Positions 14,821-20,906 of a stretch of DNA of 26,407 nucleotides are shown piece by piece. Numbering within the stretch: the first letter of the stretch is position 1; each line of letters opens with the position of its first letter. Origin of the DNA: a virus; IMG/VR virus record IMGVR_UViG_3300035698_018393, positions 1-26,407 of that record. The stretch is one strand, 5' to 3'. A program made the translations under genes and the position numbers. The notes below the pieces were generated by a model. That model saw only the letters and a program-made list of their open reading frames with translations, was not told the origin of the DNA and made no database searches.

Positions 14821-15311
14821 ATGACGTCTGCTGCTATCTCGTCAATTGCATCTTCAATGGCGACGGCAAAGGCGTCCACCAAGGACGTGTAGTTAGGCTG
14901 GCCCTGTGGCTCGAATCGCATGTGCCGATACTTCGACAGCAGCACTTCAATTGGGACACCGTATTGCAACGCCACACTCATGGTCAGCGCCAGTGCGTCT
15001 ACGAACCCGCTGACCACGGAACCTGTGCTGGCGATGACGATGAACACCTCACCTGGCTTCATCGTATCGGGGTAGAAGTTCACCGTCAAGTAGAACTCGT
15101 AACCGCAAGCCGCTACTCGCTTCGTGACGCCGTGACGGCGTGTTTCTGGTAGCTTCGTACGCTCAGGTGTGTGTAATGAACTTGCCAATCGTTTCTTCCT
15201 GTAAAGCATTCTCCCGCCGCTAAGCAGGACCAGGTTGTCGCGGCGCGGGTAACGGATAAGGACCGGTATCCGCTTTTGGTGAAGAAACACTGCTATGTGA
15301 GTAAGCTTCAT
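14817..15311 (-). CDS. stand-alone NrdJ C-terminal (TSCPD-type) domain protein
   Basis: A 164-residue protein. Residues ~54-160 match the C-terminal domain of adenosylcobalamin-dependent ribonucleotide reductases: KLPETRRHGVTKRV, then YEFYLTVNFYPDTMKPGEVFI, STGSVVSGFVDALALTMSVA, and LQYGVPIEVLLSKYRHMRFEPQG. No reductase catalytic barrel is attached or present nearby. The domain's role outside NrdJ is not established; in phages such proteins are usually labelled TSCPD proteins and might modulate a host reductase (inference). The start codon lies in the 3' arm of a perfect 8-bp hairpin that also contains the GGAG Shine-Dalgarno. Confidence 0.75.
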   Translation of the reverse strand: MKLTHIAVFLHQKRIPVLIRYPRRDNLVLLSGGRMLYRKKRLASSLHTPERTKLPETRRHGVTKRVAACGYEFYLTVNFYPDTMKPGEVFIVIASTGSVVSGFVDALALTMSVALQYGVPIEVLLSKYRHMRFEPQGQPNYTSLVDAFAVAIEDAIDEIAADVI

Positions 15312-15330
15312 CGGAGACGATATCTCCGAT
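15310..15330 (-). promoter_or_regulatory. hairpin over the start of the NrdJ-tail gene
   Basis: A perfect inverted repeat, ATCGGAGA / TCTCCGAT with a 5-base loop, between the previous stop and the start codon. On the mRNA the 5' arm holds the GGAG Shine-Dalgarno and the 3' arm ends in the first two bases of the ATG, so the stem would hide both. Confidence 0.5.
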
Positions 15331-15335
15331 GAATT

Positions 15336-15719
15336 CTATCTAACGGAGGTCGGCGTCCCGGCCCACTGGATTTTCAGCCTACTGGGTTGCATTTCAATGA
15401 CGGTAACCTGTCGCCCAAACACGACCCACGCCAATTCGTCGCCGTTCTTCTTGACGTACCCGATGGTCGGGTCTGACCATTCGTCCATCTCCCACAGATC
15501 GTCGTCCATGACGCCCTGATAGTACCACGCCTTCACGTTCTTCGGCTGCTCGTCTATGATCACGCCAGTGCCATCTAGCGAACGGTTGTCTCGGTAGTAG
15601 AAGATGCCCAACTGACGCAGTTCCTCCTGTGCCTCAACGGATTCTCGCGGGTCGCCAGATAGGGCTAAGTCGCGGGACGTTAGCTGCTTGGTGCCATACA
15701 TTTGAAAATCGACAGACAT
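15336..15719 (-). CDS. hypothetical protein
   Basis: A 127-residue protein with an excellent ribosome-binding site (AAGGAG, 6 bases) and a one-base gap after the upstream stop (TAG-C-ATG). It is acidic in the centre (YYQGVMDDDLWEMDEWSDP) with a beta C-terminus (GYVKKNGDELAWVVFGRQVTVIEM; LKIQWAG), suggesting a small alpha/beta fold. No family is recognised. It sits between the DUF6165-like gene and the NrdJ-tail gene in the accessory operon. Confidence 0.7.
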   Translation of the reverse strand: MSVDFQMYGTKQLTSRDLALSGDPRESVEAQEELRQLGIFYYRDNRSLDGTGVIIDEQPKNVKAWYYQGVMDDDLWEMDEWSDPTIGYVKKNGDELAWVVFGRQVTVIEMQPSRLKIQWAGTPTSVR

Positions 15720-15720
15720 G

Positions 15721-16131
15721 CTACGCTCCTTCGCCGTGATACTGCTTGACTTCCATAATCGTCGAGCCGCAAATCTCGTTTATGGCTCGCTTGGCATCAA
15801 ACCGCTGCCGATTCAAGTCTGGGATTGCTTCCGCTAGGTCGGTGAACTCGCGAACCTTCGTCATGTGCTCTTGCAGGGTTTCCCGCGAAGCCCTGAAAGC
15901 GTCCTCAGCCTTCCACAGCGCGAGGTTCACGTAGTACAGTTGCCGCGTAGCCTCCCCGGACATTACGTCGGCAGGCACACCTGCTTCAACTAGCGAGGCT
16001 TCGATCAAGCTCCGCTCGTGTTTCGCCTTCTCGACTGCCGCCTTGTCGGTAATCATCTCCTCCTTGATCTCAAGGATGGTGATCTTGTCTAGGGCCTCGC
16101 CGACACTGATCGGTACTTGTGGGTTGTTCAT
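15721..16131 (-). CDS. DUF6165-like protein
   Basis: A 136-residue protein; GAGGA lies 4 bases before ATG 16131. The pattern SVGEALDKITILEIKEEMITD, then YVNLALWKAEDAFR and the closing RFDAKRAINEICGSTIMEVKQY matches the small all-helical DUF6165 family (SPGELxDKITILEIK ... VNxxLWxIED ... KRxIN). In bacteria these are often near surface-polysaccharide and glycosyltransferase genes, fitting the methyltransferase/sulfotransferase genes downstream. Biochemical role is unknown. Confidence 0.72.
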   Translation of the reverse strand: MNNPQVPISVGEALDKITILEIKEEMITDKAAVEKAKHERSLIEASLVEAGVPADVMSGEATRQLYYVNLALWKAEDAFRASRETLQEHMTKVREFTDLAEAIPDLNRQRFDAKRAINEICGSTIMEVKQYHGEGA

Positions 16132-16138
16132 TTGATCC

Positions 16139-16312
16139 TCAATACTGGTAGCCGTTGTAGAACTTCTTACGTGGTGCGTTCTCGGGGTCTCGTTTCGCCA
16201 TGCGACGGAGCAGCCTGTTCGTGAGTTTATTAAGCGCCCGACGATACCGAGAATTGCGGTTCACGTAAGGCAAGAGACCGCATTCCTTTTGTTCCGGCGT
16301 GCCGTAACCCAT
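16139..16312 (-). CDS. small basic protein
   Basis: A 57-residue ORF starting MGYGTPEQKECG with AGGA 9 bases upstream and ending four bases before the next gene's Shine-Dalgarno region. It is strongly basic (SRYRRALNKL, TNRLLRRMAKRDPE), predicted helical, with an aromatic C-terminus (FYNGYQY). It may bind nucleic acid, but this is only inferred from charge. Confidence 0.55.
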   Translation of the reverse strand: MGYGTPEQKECGLLPYVNRNSRYRRALNKLTNRLLRRMAKRDPENAPRKKFYNGYQY

Positions 16313-16323
16313 CGGTCGATATC

Positions 16324-16562
16324 CTAGTTTAGCGCGTAAGCAGCCTGTGCTGCTTCGATGCGGACGGCACGGTCGTTTGTGGGACAGTAGAACAATTGCC
16401 TGACTGACGTGCCGTAGTAAGACGCAGGTGGCCCGTCATGTATATGTGGGATGTGTTCCTGCACTTCAGTCTGTCGTTGATATACACGAAGACCTACCTA
16501 CAGGATATCTCTGTGGAATCTAACGCGAATGCGATGGCGTCTTCAATCAAGGTTTGTTGCAT
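16324..16562 (-). pseudogene. small gene broken by a frame change
   Basis: ATG 16562 lies one base after the previous stop and opens MQQTLIEDAIAFALDS, stopping at 16494. In another frame, 16324-16490 encodes VYQRQTEVQEHIPH, then DGPPASYYGTSVRQLFYCPT and NDRAVRIEAAQAAYALN, which looks like a natural continuation; its only own start is a GTG at 16464. The junction has a GTAG-GTAG duplication. Together a ~77-residue protein of unknown function. Confidence 0.4.
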
Positions 16563-16563
16563 A

Positions 16564-16761
16564 TCAGTCTTCTTCTGGTTCGTCGAACAAGGGTAGTCTT
16601 AATGACGCCCGCCGCATCAGTTCCGGTATATTCTCGGCACGATGCGCCTCGTCGTTCAGCAAGGCATCACGATACCTGTGCCACTCAGCCCAGCGTGACA
16701 GATTTGTGTTTAGACCAGGTCGATTGGTCCCGCGAACAGACGAGACTTCGGTGTCTTCCAT
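16564..16761 (-). CDS. hypothetical small protein
   Basis: 65 residues from ATG 16761 (MEDTEVSSVRG), which overlaps the upstream stop by one base (TGATG) and is preceded by AGGGG. The sequence is helical and charged (RWAEWHRYRDALLNDEAHRAEN) with an acidic C-terminus (FDEPEED). It belongs to the first genes of the 16976-leftward operon. No family is recognised. Confidence 0.6.
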   Translation of the reverse strand: MEDTEVSSVRGTNRPGLNTNLSRWAEWHRYRDALLNDEAHRAENIPELMRRASLRLPLFDEPEED

Positions 16762-16976
16762 CAGTCCCCTGATCCGTCGTCCGTACCCTCGTACTTCGTC
16801 GCCCACTCTGCCACCCGCGCCTTCGCAAAATCTACCACTGGCCTAGTGACCATATCATCGAAGCTCTTGACGCAATGAACGCCTGCGATGCCCCGCTCGT
16901 TGGCTAGCTCCGACGCCAGAGCAGAGAACAGAACTTCGGCCAAATCGTCAAAATGCTGTTGTCGTTCGGTCTTCAT
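16761..16976 (-). CDS. hypothetical small protein, first gene of the accessory operon
   Basis: 71 residues from ATG 16976 (MKTERQQHFD); I prefer this start because GGAG lies 6 bases upstream, while the ATG at 16988 has none. Helical (DDLAEVLFSALASELANERG), ending in an acidic Gly-rich tail. It is the first gene after the strong promoter at 16995-17023, with a short leader. Function unknown. Confidence 0.65.
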   Translation of the reverse strand: MKTERQQHFDDLAEVLFSALASELANERGIAGVHCVKSFDDMVTRPVVDFAKARVAEWATKYEGTDDGSGD

Positions 16977-16994
16977 CTTCTTCTCCATTGCTAC

Positions 16995-17023
16995 AGTGTA
17001 GCATAAAAAGGGGTGCGTGTCAA
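16995..17023 (-). promoter_or_regulatory. strong sigma70-type promoter of the accessory operon
   Basis: Minus strand: perfect -35 TTGACA, 17-base spacer, extended -10 TGC-TACACT. The -35 box overlaps the stop codon of the upstream gene (ACT-TGA-CA). It shares TATGCTA before the -10 with the promoters at 11585 and 22648. Confidence 0.7.
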
Positions 17024-17232
17024 GTGTTCAGGTGCGCCCACTCGGCGATGCCTTTAAGCATTTCACCAGTATCGTCGTCCAGCCACCGCAGTATGTTGTC
17101 TCTTCCGCGATCTAGGTAGGCTCGTCGCTCGCCGTCAGCATGCTTCACGAGCACAACAGGGCTTACCCACGCGCCCCACTTTGTGTTGACGATTGGGGGT
17201 ACGTTGTTGCGAACATGAAACCATTCAGGCAT
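17020..17232 (-). CDS. DUF551-like small protein
   Basis: A 70-residue protein starting MPEWFHVRNNVPP. The layout, an N-terminal Trp, a Pro-rich turn, VLVKHADGERRAYLDRG, then ILRWLDD and a final EWAHL, resembles small phage DUF551-type proteins (short beta barrel ending ITHWMPL). Shine-Dalgarno GGAG is 11 bases upstream, rather far. Its stop lies within the -35 box of the next operon's promoter. Resemblance is by pattern only. Confidence 0.5.
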   Translation of the reverse strand: MPEWFHVRNNVPPIVNTKWGAWVSPVVLVKHADGERRAYLDRGRDNILRWLDDDTGEMLKGIAEWAHLNT

Positions 17233-17263
17233 CGGTGAGACTGCTCCAAGCTCGGTCGTGGCA

Positions 17264-17428
17264 TCAAGTGTGCGGGCCGATAGTTACGTTCGTACAGAGC
17301 CACACGATGATGTCGTAGACCTTCCACAGGCCAAATGGAAGTATCGAAATTGCCAGTATCCCGAGGCATCCGATGGCCATCTTGATGGCGGGTCGCTTCG
17401 GGTTGTCGTCTTGCTCGTTCTTGACCAT
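17264..17428 (-). CDS. small single-pass membrane protein
   Basis: A 54-residue ORF with AAGGA 5 bases before ATG 17428. A charged N-terminus (MVKNEQDDNPKRPAIK) is followed by a hydrophobic segment MAIGCLGILAISILPFGLW and a second weaker one (VYDIIVWLCTNV). It immediately follows the giant fibre gene. Small phage membrane proteins of this kind include holins and superinfection factors; nothing here decides between them. Confidence 0.6.
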   Translation of the reverse strand: MVKNEQDDNPKRPAIKMAIGCLGILAISILPFGLWKVYDIIVWLCTNVTIGPHT

Positions 17429-17463
17429 TGTGGTCCTTTCGTTAAGCTACCTTGGTTGTTGCG

Positions 17464-18741
17464 TCAGGCGGTCACGTCGAAGGTGTCTCCCCACACCACG
17501 GATGTGACGCCGGTCAGCATGTAGATCGTCCGTATCTCAATCGTGTGTGACCCGATCGCGATGCCAGATGTGTCGATAGCGATATCTATATCCTGCGCAA
17601 CGTGTGACACGTAGGTCGCAGCCGTCGTCCAGTCGTCGCTGGCGATGTCACCGAAGTCCCACACGATGCTCGTGTAGTCAGGAGAGGCCGCCCCAGCGAA
17701 TTGCACAGGATCTCCGAGATAGACCATCTGGTCATACCCCGCAAACATATCTACTGCCGCATCGGGAGATGTAAGGGTGATGTCAGACCATACTCCAATG
17801 GCTCTTCGTGTACACAGGCCGATTCGACCATCTGTCACATCGCCGCCAAAGTTGTATGAAACCTTGTGGACGCCATCTACGGACAGGGAGACATTGCCGC
17901 CATCCAAGTTGATCTCAATGGCATATTCGGCATCCGTACTAATTGGCTCGTTGTCCACGTACTCGGCGATCTTCCAGCCATTGGCGTTTCGGTAGCCGAT
18001 ACACCATTTATCCTGCCCAGCAAACGTCCCTGCGAACTTGAAGTTCGTGGCACTGATATAATCGAAGATGACGAAGGCATTCAGCCACGCTCCGCCAGTA
18101 GCTGCGGTCAGCGTAGCAGAGATCGTTGCCTCGGTGTCAGTTGGGGATGCCCCAAAGACAGCCACAGCGTCGCCTGTACTCTGCCCACGGTAAACCCCAC
18201 CGTCATTTTGCCAGGTGCCGTAGACAGGAGTCAACGTCCCAAGGGCAGTAGTCGCCAGCGATACATCGCCAACCATGGGTGCCGCGAATGCTGAGGCGGA
18301 TTCCTCAACAACCAAGTTGTCGAAAATGCCTACGGCATTCTGTGTGCCCAATCCCACAGTGCCCCGTGTCACATCGCCAGCGAAATTGTAACTGGCCCGG
18401 AGTTGCCCATCACCATACAAGGCGACATGCCCACCGTCGATCTCGACACGCAGTTCGCGTTCATCGAAGATCGTAACGGATTGATCCTTGAGTGTGGCCA
18501 CGGTCACCCATGTATTGGCATTCCTATAGCCAATGGCCCACTGGTGCATGCCCGCCATGATACCAGCGAACTTGAAGTTCGTGGGGCTGATGTAGTCGAA
18601 GATCACAAAAGCGTTGAGGAAGTTTCCACCAAGCGTCGAAGTTGCGTCCACAGTGATAGAGAAGGCGTCTGGCAGTAACAGGCCGAATGGAAGGGTAGCA
18701 ACAGCGTCAGTGGCACCAGTGCCCATACACCCACGCCACAC
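17464..18741 (-). CDS. giant LEPR/zincin protein, C-terminal part (LamG-like and PKD domains; frameshifted)
   Basis: About 425 residues continuing the gene that starts at 20008. Two homologous beta-sandwich domains of ~170 residues follow each other, sharing LNAFVIFDYIS, TNFKFAG and IGYRNANxW motifs, like concanavalin/LamG-type carbohydrate-binding domains. A C-terminal PKD/Ig-like domain follows (VYLGDPVQFAG ... IVWDFGD). The first codons (GTG 18741) have no Shine-Dalgarno, and the first beta-sandwich begins in the other frame (ALPFAEDFTDTNTLLTSTLGS), so this is not an independent gene. Skipping one base at 18742 joins the two into an ~847-residue protein. Confidence 0.7.
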   Translation of the reverse strand: MWRGCMGTGATDAVATLPFGLLLPDAFSITVDATSTLGGNFLNAFVIFDYISPTNFKFAGIMAGMHQWAIGYRNANTWVTVATLKDQSVTIFDERELRVEIDGGHVALYGDGQLRASYNFAGDVTRGTVGLGTQNAVGIFDNLVVEESASAFAAPMVGDVSLATTALGTLTPVYGTWQNDGGVYRGQSTGDAVAVFGASPTDTEATISATLTAATGGAWLNAFVIFDYISATNFKFAGTFAGQDKWCIGYRNANGWKIAEYVDNEPISTDAEYAIEINLDGGNVSLSVDGVHKVSYNFGGDVTDGRIGLCTRRAIGVWSDITLTSPDAAVDMFAGYDQMVYLGDPVQFAGAASPDYTSIVWDFGDIASDDWTTAATYVSHVAQDIDIAIDTSGIAIGSHTIEIRTIYMLTGVTSVVWGDTFDVTA

Positions 18742-20008
18742 CGTCCTCGATGAGCATGCTGCCTAGCGTTGATGTCAGCAAAGTGTTGGTGTCCGTAAAG
18801 TCTTCAGCAAAAGGCAGAGCGGACGCCGATGGTTCTACGACTGATACTGTGAGGGTATCGGTGACGCCCTCACCGTCCGCACTGATCACGGTCATCGTGA
18901 CCTCGTAATCGCCAGCCTCGGTGAACGTGTGTGTTGGCGTCAGGGTGTTGACTGCCACACCACTGTCGAAACGGTACTGTACGGCGTCGATCTCATTCAG
19001 CGTGAAGTCGTTGACCGTGTTGTATCCGTTGACCTGCGGATTCAGGTTGGGAAGTGTGCGGACTTCGCTGGACCCGGTAAAGAGGAAAGTGTCGCCAATG
19101 TGCTGGCTGACTCCTCGCAGACCGTGCGGGACGTCAAGGATATCGAAGATGCCGTCGCTGTCGCTGTCCTGCCAGCCGAGCATGGCCATACTTGATGGTG
19201 ACGAGGTGTGCTCGGCCCACGCGACAAGTTGCTTGTTGACCTCAGCCATGATGCTTGGCACTCGGAACTCATATAAGGAGTTGAGCTCATAGGCGTTGAG
19301 ATTCTGCGTGTTGTAATATCCAGACCGCTGATAGTAATCCCACGAACCGGGGTACTCATCCAGTGCGAAGAACATGTGACCAGTCTCATGGGCGAAGACC
19401 ATGTCCATTCGGTCAATGGTCCACCCCTCGTTATCGTAGGTCATCACCTGGTAAGGCCCGCCGAGGTAAGCCCATGCAAAGTAGCCGTCCGCGAACTGCC
19501 CATCTAAGTCGTTGCTGGAGTCCACGATGAACACCGTGAACGCCCAGTCGGCACCGGCATTGTCACGCACCGCGTCATCCCACGCTTTGCTGTCGTGCCA
19601 CAAGTCGCCGGAGGTGTCAAACCCAACGGATGCTATGAACTCGGCAGTCCACAAGAATGATTCATCATACGTCCGTGTGATGGGCTCGTATCCCGTAGCC
19701 ACTGGGTTGTCGGCGTAGGTGAAGTCGAACGTGAAGGTCAACGGGTACGGATTGAGCGGGAACTGCTCGTACAGCGTGTCTTCCCACCACGCCGCACCGT
19801 CGATCAGCTCTCCCTTGATCTTGGAAATCTCATCGGCAGTCCAATCCTCGGTGTTCGCGTCAATTGATCCGTCCGACTCCATAAGGACCACGGACACCCG
19901 CACGTTGCCGAGCATGACCGCAGATGTGTCCAAGTCGGATGCACCATAAGCACTGAGAAACAGCCTTGGCTCAAGAGGTTCGAATGCAGTTGTTGATGGG
20001 GGCATCAT
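18707..20008 (-). CDS. giant LEPR-motif zincin protein, N-terminal part
   Basis: Start at ATG 20008 (or 20005), with AAGGA 4 or 7 bases upstream; the frame is open further but runs through the tRNA, so the longer start is rejected. Residues ~12-20 are LEPRLFLSA, the planctomycete LEPR-xLL export motif. A zinc-protease active site HETGHMFFALDEY (HExxH at ~207-211) follows an alpha/beta domain. Next come an Asp-rich Ca-binding stretch DSDSDGIFD, a PKD domain (THTFTEAGDYEVTMTVI) and the start of a LamG-like domain. The stop at 18707 results from a one-base frame change near 18742. Likely a tail-tip/fibre depolymerase or exported protease. Confidence 0.78.
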   Translation of the reverse strand: MMPPSTTAFEPLEPRLFLSAYGASDLDTSAVMLGNVRVSVVLMESDGSIDANTEDWTADEISKIKGELIDGAAWWEDTLYEQFPLNPYPLTFTFDFTYADNPVATGYEPITRTYDESFLWTAEFIASVGFDTSGDLWHDSKAWDDAVRDNAGADWAFTVFIVDSSNDLDGQFADGYFAWAYLGGPYQVMTYDNEGWTIDRMDMVFAHETGHMFFALDEYPGSWDYYQRSGYYNTQNLNAYELNSLYEFRVPSIMAEVNKQLVAWAEHTSSPSSMAMLGWQDSDSDGIFDILDVPHGLRGVSQHIGDTFLFTGSSEVRTLPNLNPQVNGYNTVNDFTLNEIDAVQYRFDSGVAVNTLTPTHTFTEAGDYEVTMTVISADGEGVTDTLTVSVVEPSASALPFAEDFTDTNTLLTSTLGSMLIEDGVAWVYGHWCH

Positions 20009-20027
20009 GTCGTCCTTTCGTAAAGAA

Positions 20028-20101
20028 TCCGGGCGGCTGGACTCGAACCAGCGACCTCTTCGTCCCAAACGAAGCGCTCCGCCAAGCTGAGCTACACCCA
20101 G
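20028..20101 (-). tRNA. tRNA-Pro (anticodon UGG)
   Basis: 74 bases fold as a full cloverleaf: acceptor CTGGGTG/CGCCCGG (two G-T pairs), D stem GCTC/GAGC, anticodon stem CTTCG/CGAAG with loop TTTGGGA (anticodon TGG), T stem GCTGG/CCAGC with TTCGAGT, and discriminator A. CCA is not encoded. It lies between a small gene and the giant fibre gene on the same strand. Confidence 0.92.
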
Positions 20102-20105
20102 TGGG

Positions 20106-20118
20106 TGCAATTATTGCA
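20106..20118. promoter_or_regulatory. palindrome TGCAA-TTA-TTGCA beside the tRNA
   Basis: Extends to a perfect 15-base inverted repeat GTGCAA-TTA-TTGCAC (20105-20119). It overlaps the stop codon of the upstream gene and ends 4 bases before the tRNA 5' end. No promoter was recognised beside it. Confidence 0.55.
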
Positions 20119-20401
20119 CGAGGTCTGGTTCGCCTTGCTCTTGCATAAACTCGTCAATGTCTTGTGTTCGGTACATGGACAGCACGTCGCCGGATAGGAT
20201 GACATCTGTCCCGTCGTCAGATCGCTTCATCGTGACGTTCGCCATTCTAATACACCATCCGTTTGACTCGAACTCAAAGAAGTCCCTTGTGAGAGGTTCT
20301 CGTTCTACCAATGGCATATCCCATCTAACGGCTCGTACGGCATCTCTAACTGCTTCCAGATTTGAACCCCCTACGGGGCGTCTTACTTGCTGGTACCCCA
20401 T
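20111..20401 (-). CDS. hypothetical small protein
   Basis: 96 residues from ATG 20401 (MGYQQVRRPVGG), four bases after the stop of the zinc-knuckle gene; upstream codons overlap that gene and are rejected. Helix SNLEAVRDAVRAVRW is followed by beta segments (DFFEFESNGWCIRMANVTMKRS; TDVILSGDVLSMYRT) and an acidic C-terminus (DIDEFMQEQGEPDL). No family is recognised. The stop codon lies inside the palindrome at 20106-20118. Confidence 0.6.
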   Translation of the reverse strand: MGYQQVRRPVGGSNLEAVRDAVRAVRWDMPLVEREPLTRDFFEFESNGWCIRMANVTMKRSDDGTDVILSGDVLSMYRTQDIDEFMQEQGEPDLVQ

Positions 20402-20405
20402 TCTG

Positions 20406-20729
20406 CTACGATAACTCGCTATCAGGGGCCACCTGACGAGATTCTGGTCGCTTGTGGTGCTCGAACTGGTACGGGCGGTGTATCCACATCGGGCAGGCGA
20501 CGGAATTGCACTCCTTGACGCCCCGTGTGGTGCCATCACAGCACTCAATACAGCGGAGCTTGATCGCGGCTGCCAGCGAGCCCCTTGCGTGCCTCTTCAA
20601 CGCGCCAGAATGCCTCTCAGCCTCGCATCTGGTCTCGAACCCCGCCAGCACGGCTGCTATCGACGCCCTGTAATGCGGATTCGCCGCGACCTTCTCCGCC
20701 TTCGGCACTCGTTTTGGTTTCTCTTCCAT
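20406..20729 (-). CDS. small zinc-knuckle phage protein
   Basis: A 107-residue basic protein. The C-terminal half has the pattern IKLRCIECCDGTTRGVKECNSVACPMW: CxxCC ... C ... C followed by a Pro-Trp/Tyr element. This is a recurrent small phage zinc-binding protein in which the same spacing is followed by CPLxPFR; its function is not established. The N-terminus is Lys/Arg-rich (KRVPKAEKVA). No Shine-Dalgarno is visible before ATG 20729; translation may be coupled to the small ORF ending at 20738. Confidence 0.65.
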   Translation of the reverse strand: MEEKPKRVPKAEKVAANPHYRASIAAVLAGFETRCEAERHSGALKRHARGSLAAAIKLRCIECCDGTTRGVKECNSVACPMWIHRPYQFEHHKRPESRQVAPDSELS

Positions 20730-20737
20730 TGCAGGTT

Positions 20738-20821
20738 TTACGCTTTCTTCCAGAACTCGAATGGCTCATCTTCGTCTTCACGCTCTCGTATCACCACATC
20801 AAAGTCGTCAAAGGTGACCGT
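20738..20821 (-). CDS. 27-residue ORF with apparent ACG start
   Basis: The sequence VTFDDFDVVIRERED followed by EDEPFEFWKKA reads like a real small protein and ends 8 bases before the next gene. AAAGGA sits 5 bases before an ACG where other genes here have ATG (compare AAAGGACCACA-ATG at 17428). Either ACG is used, or the start codon is mutated or misread. The frame also extends back to a GTG at 20881, but that codon would fall inside the promoter at 20870-20897. Confidence 0.35.
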   Translation of the reverse strand, partial: TVTFDDFDVVIREREDEDEPFEFWKKA

Positions 20822-20835
20822 GTCGGTCCTTTCCG

Positions 20836-20848
20836 TGCAATGATTGCA
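20836..20848. promoter_or_regulatory. palindrome TGCAA-TGA-TTGCA, likely operator
   Basis: Inverted repeat TGCAA/TTGCA with a 3-base centre, 21 bases downstream of the -10 box at 20870-20875, so within the start of that transcript. Confidence 0.55.
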
Positions 20849-20869
20849 TGAGTGCTTGTTCGTTAGTGC

Positions 20870-20897
20870 ATTGTACCACACATTCGGGAGATTTCAA
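20870..20897 (-). promoter_or_regulatory. promoter with 16-bp spacer
   Basis: Minus strand: -35 TTGAAA, 16-base spacer, extended -10 TGG-TACAAT. It would transcribe the small genes, tRNA-Pro and giant fibre gene. A palindrome copy lies just downstream. Confidence 0.55.
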
Positions 20898-20906
20898 TGT
20901 GAAATA

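Noticed and set aside
20009-20110. Longer start for the LEPR/zincin gene (ORF open to 20110).
   Set aside because: The extra codons are the tRNA-Pro gene read through; AAGGA and the LEPR motif support starts at 20008/20005.
20820-20881. GTG 20881 as start of the small ORF ending at 20738.
   Set aside because: The codon lies inside the -35/-10 promoter at 20870-20897, so it would not be on that transcript.
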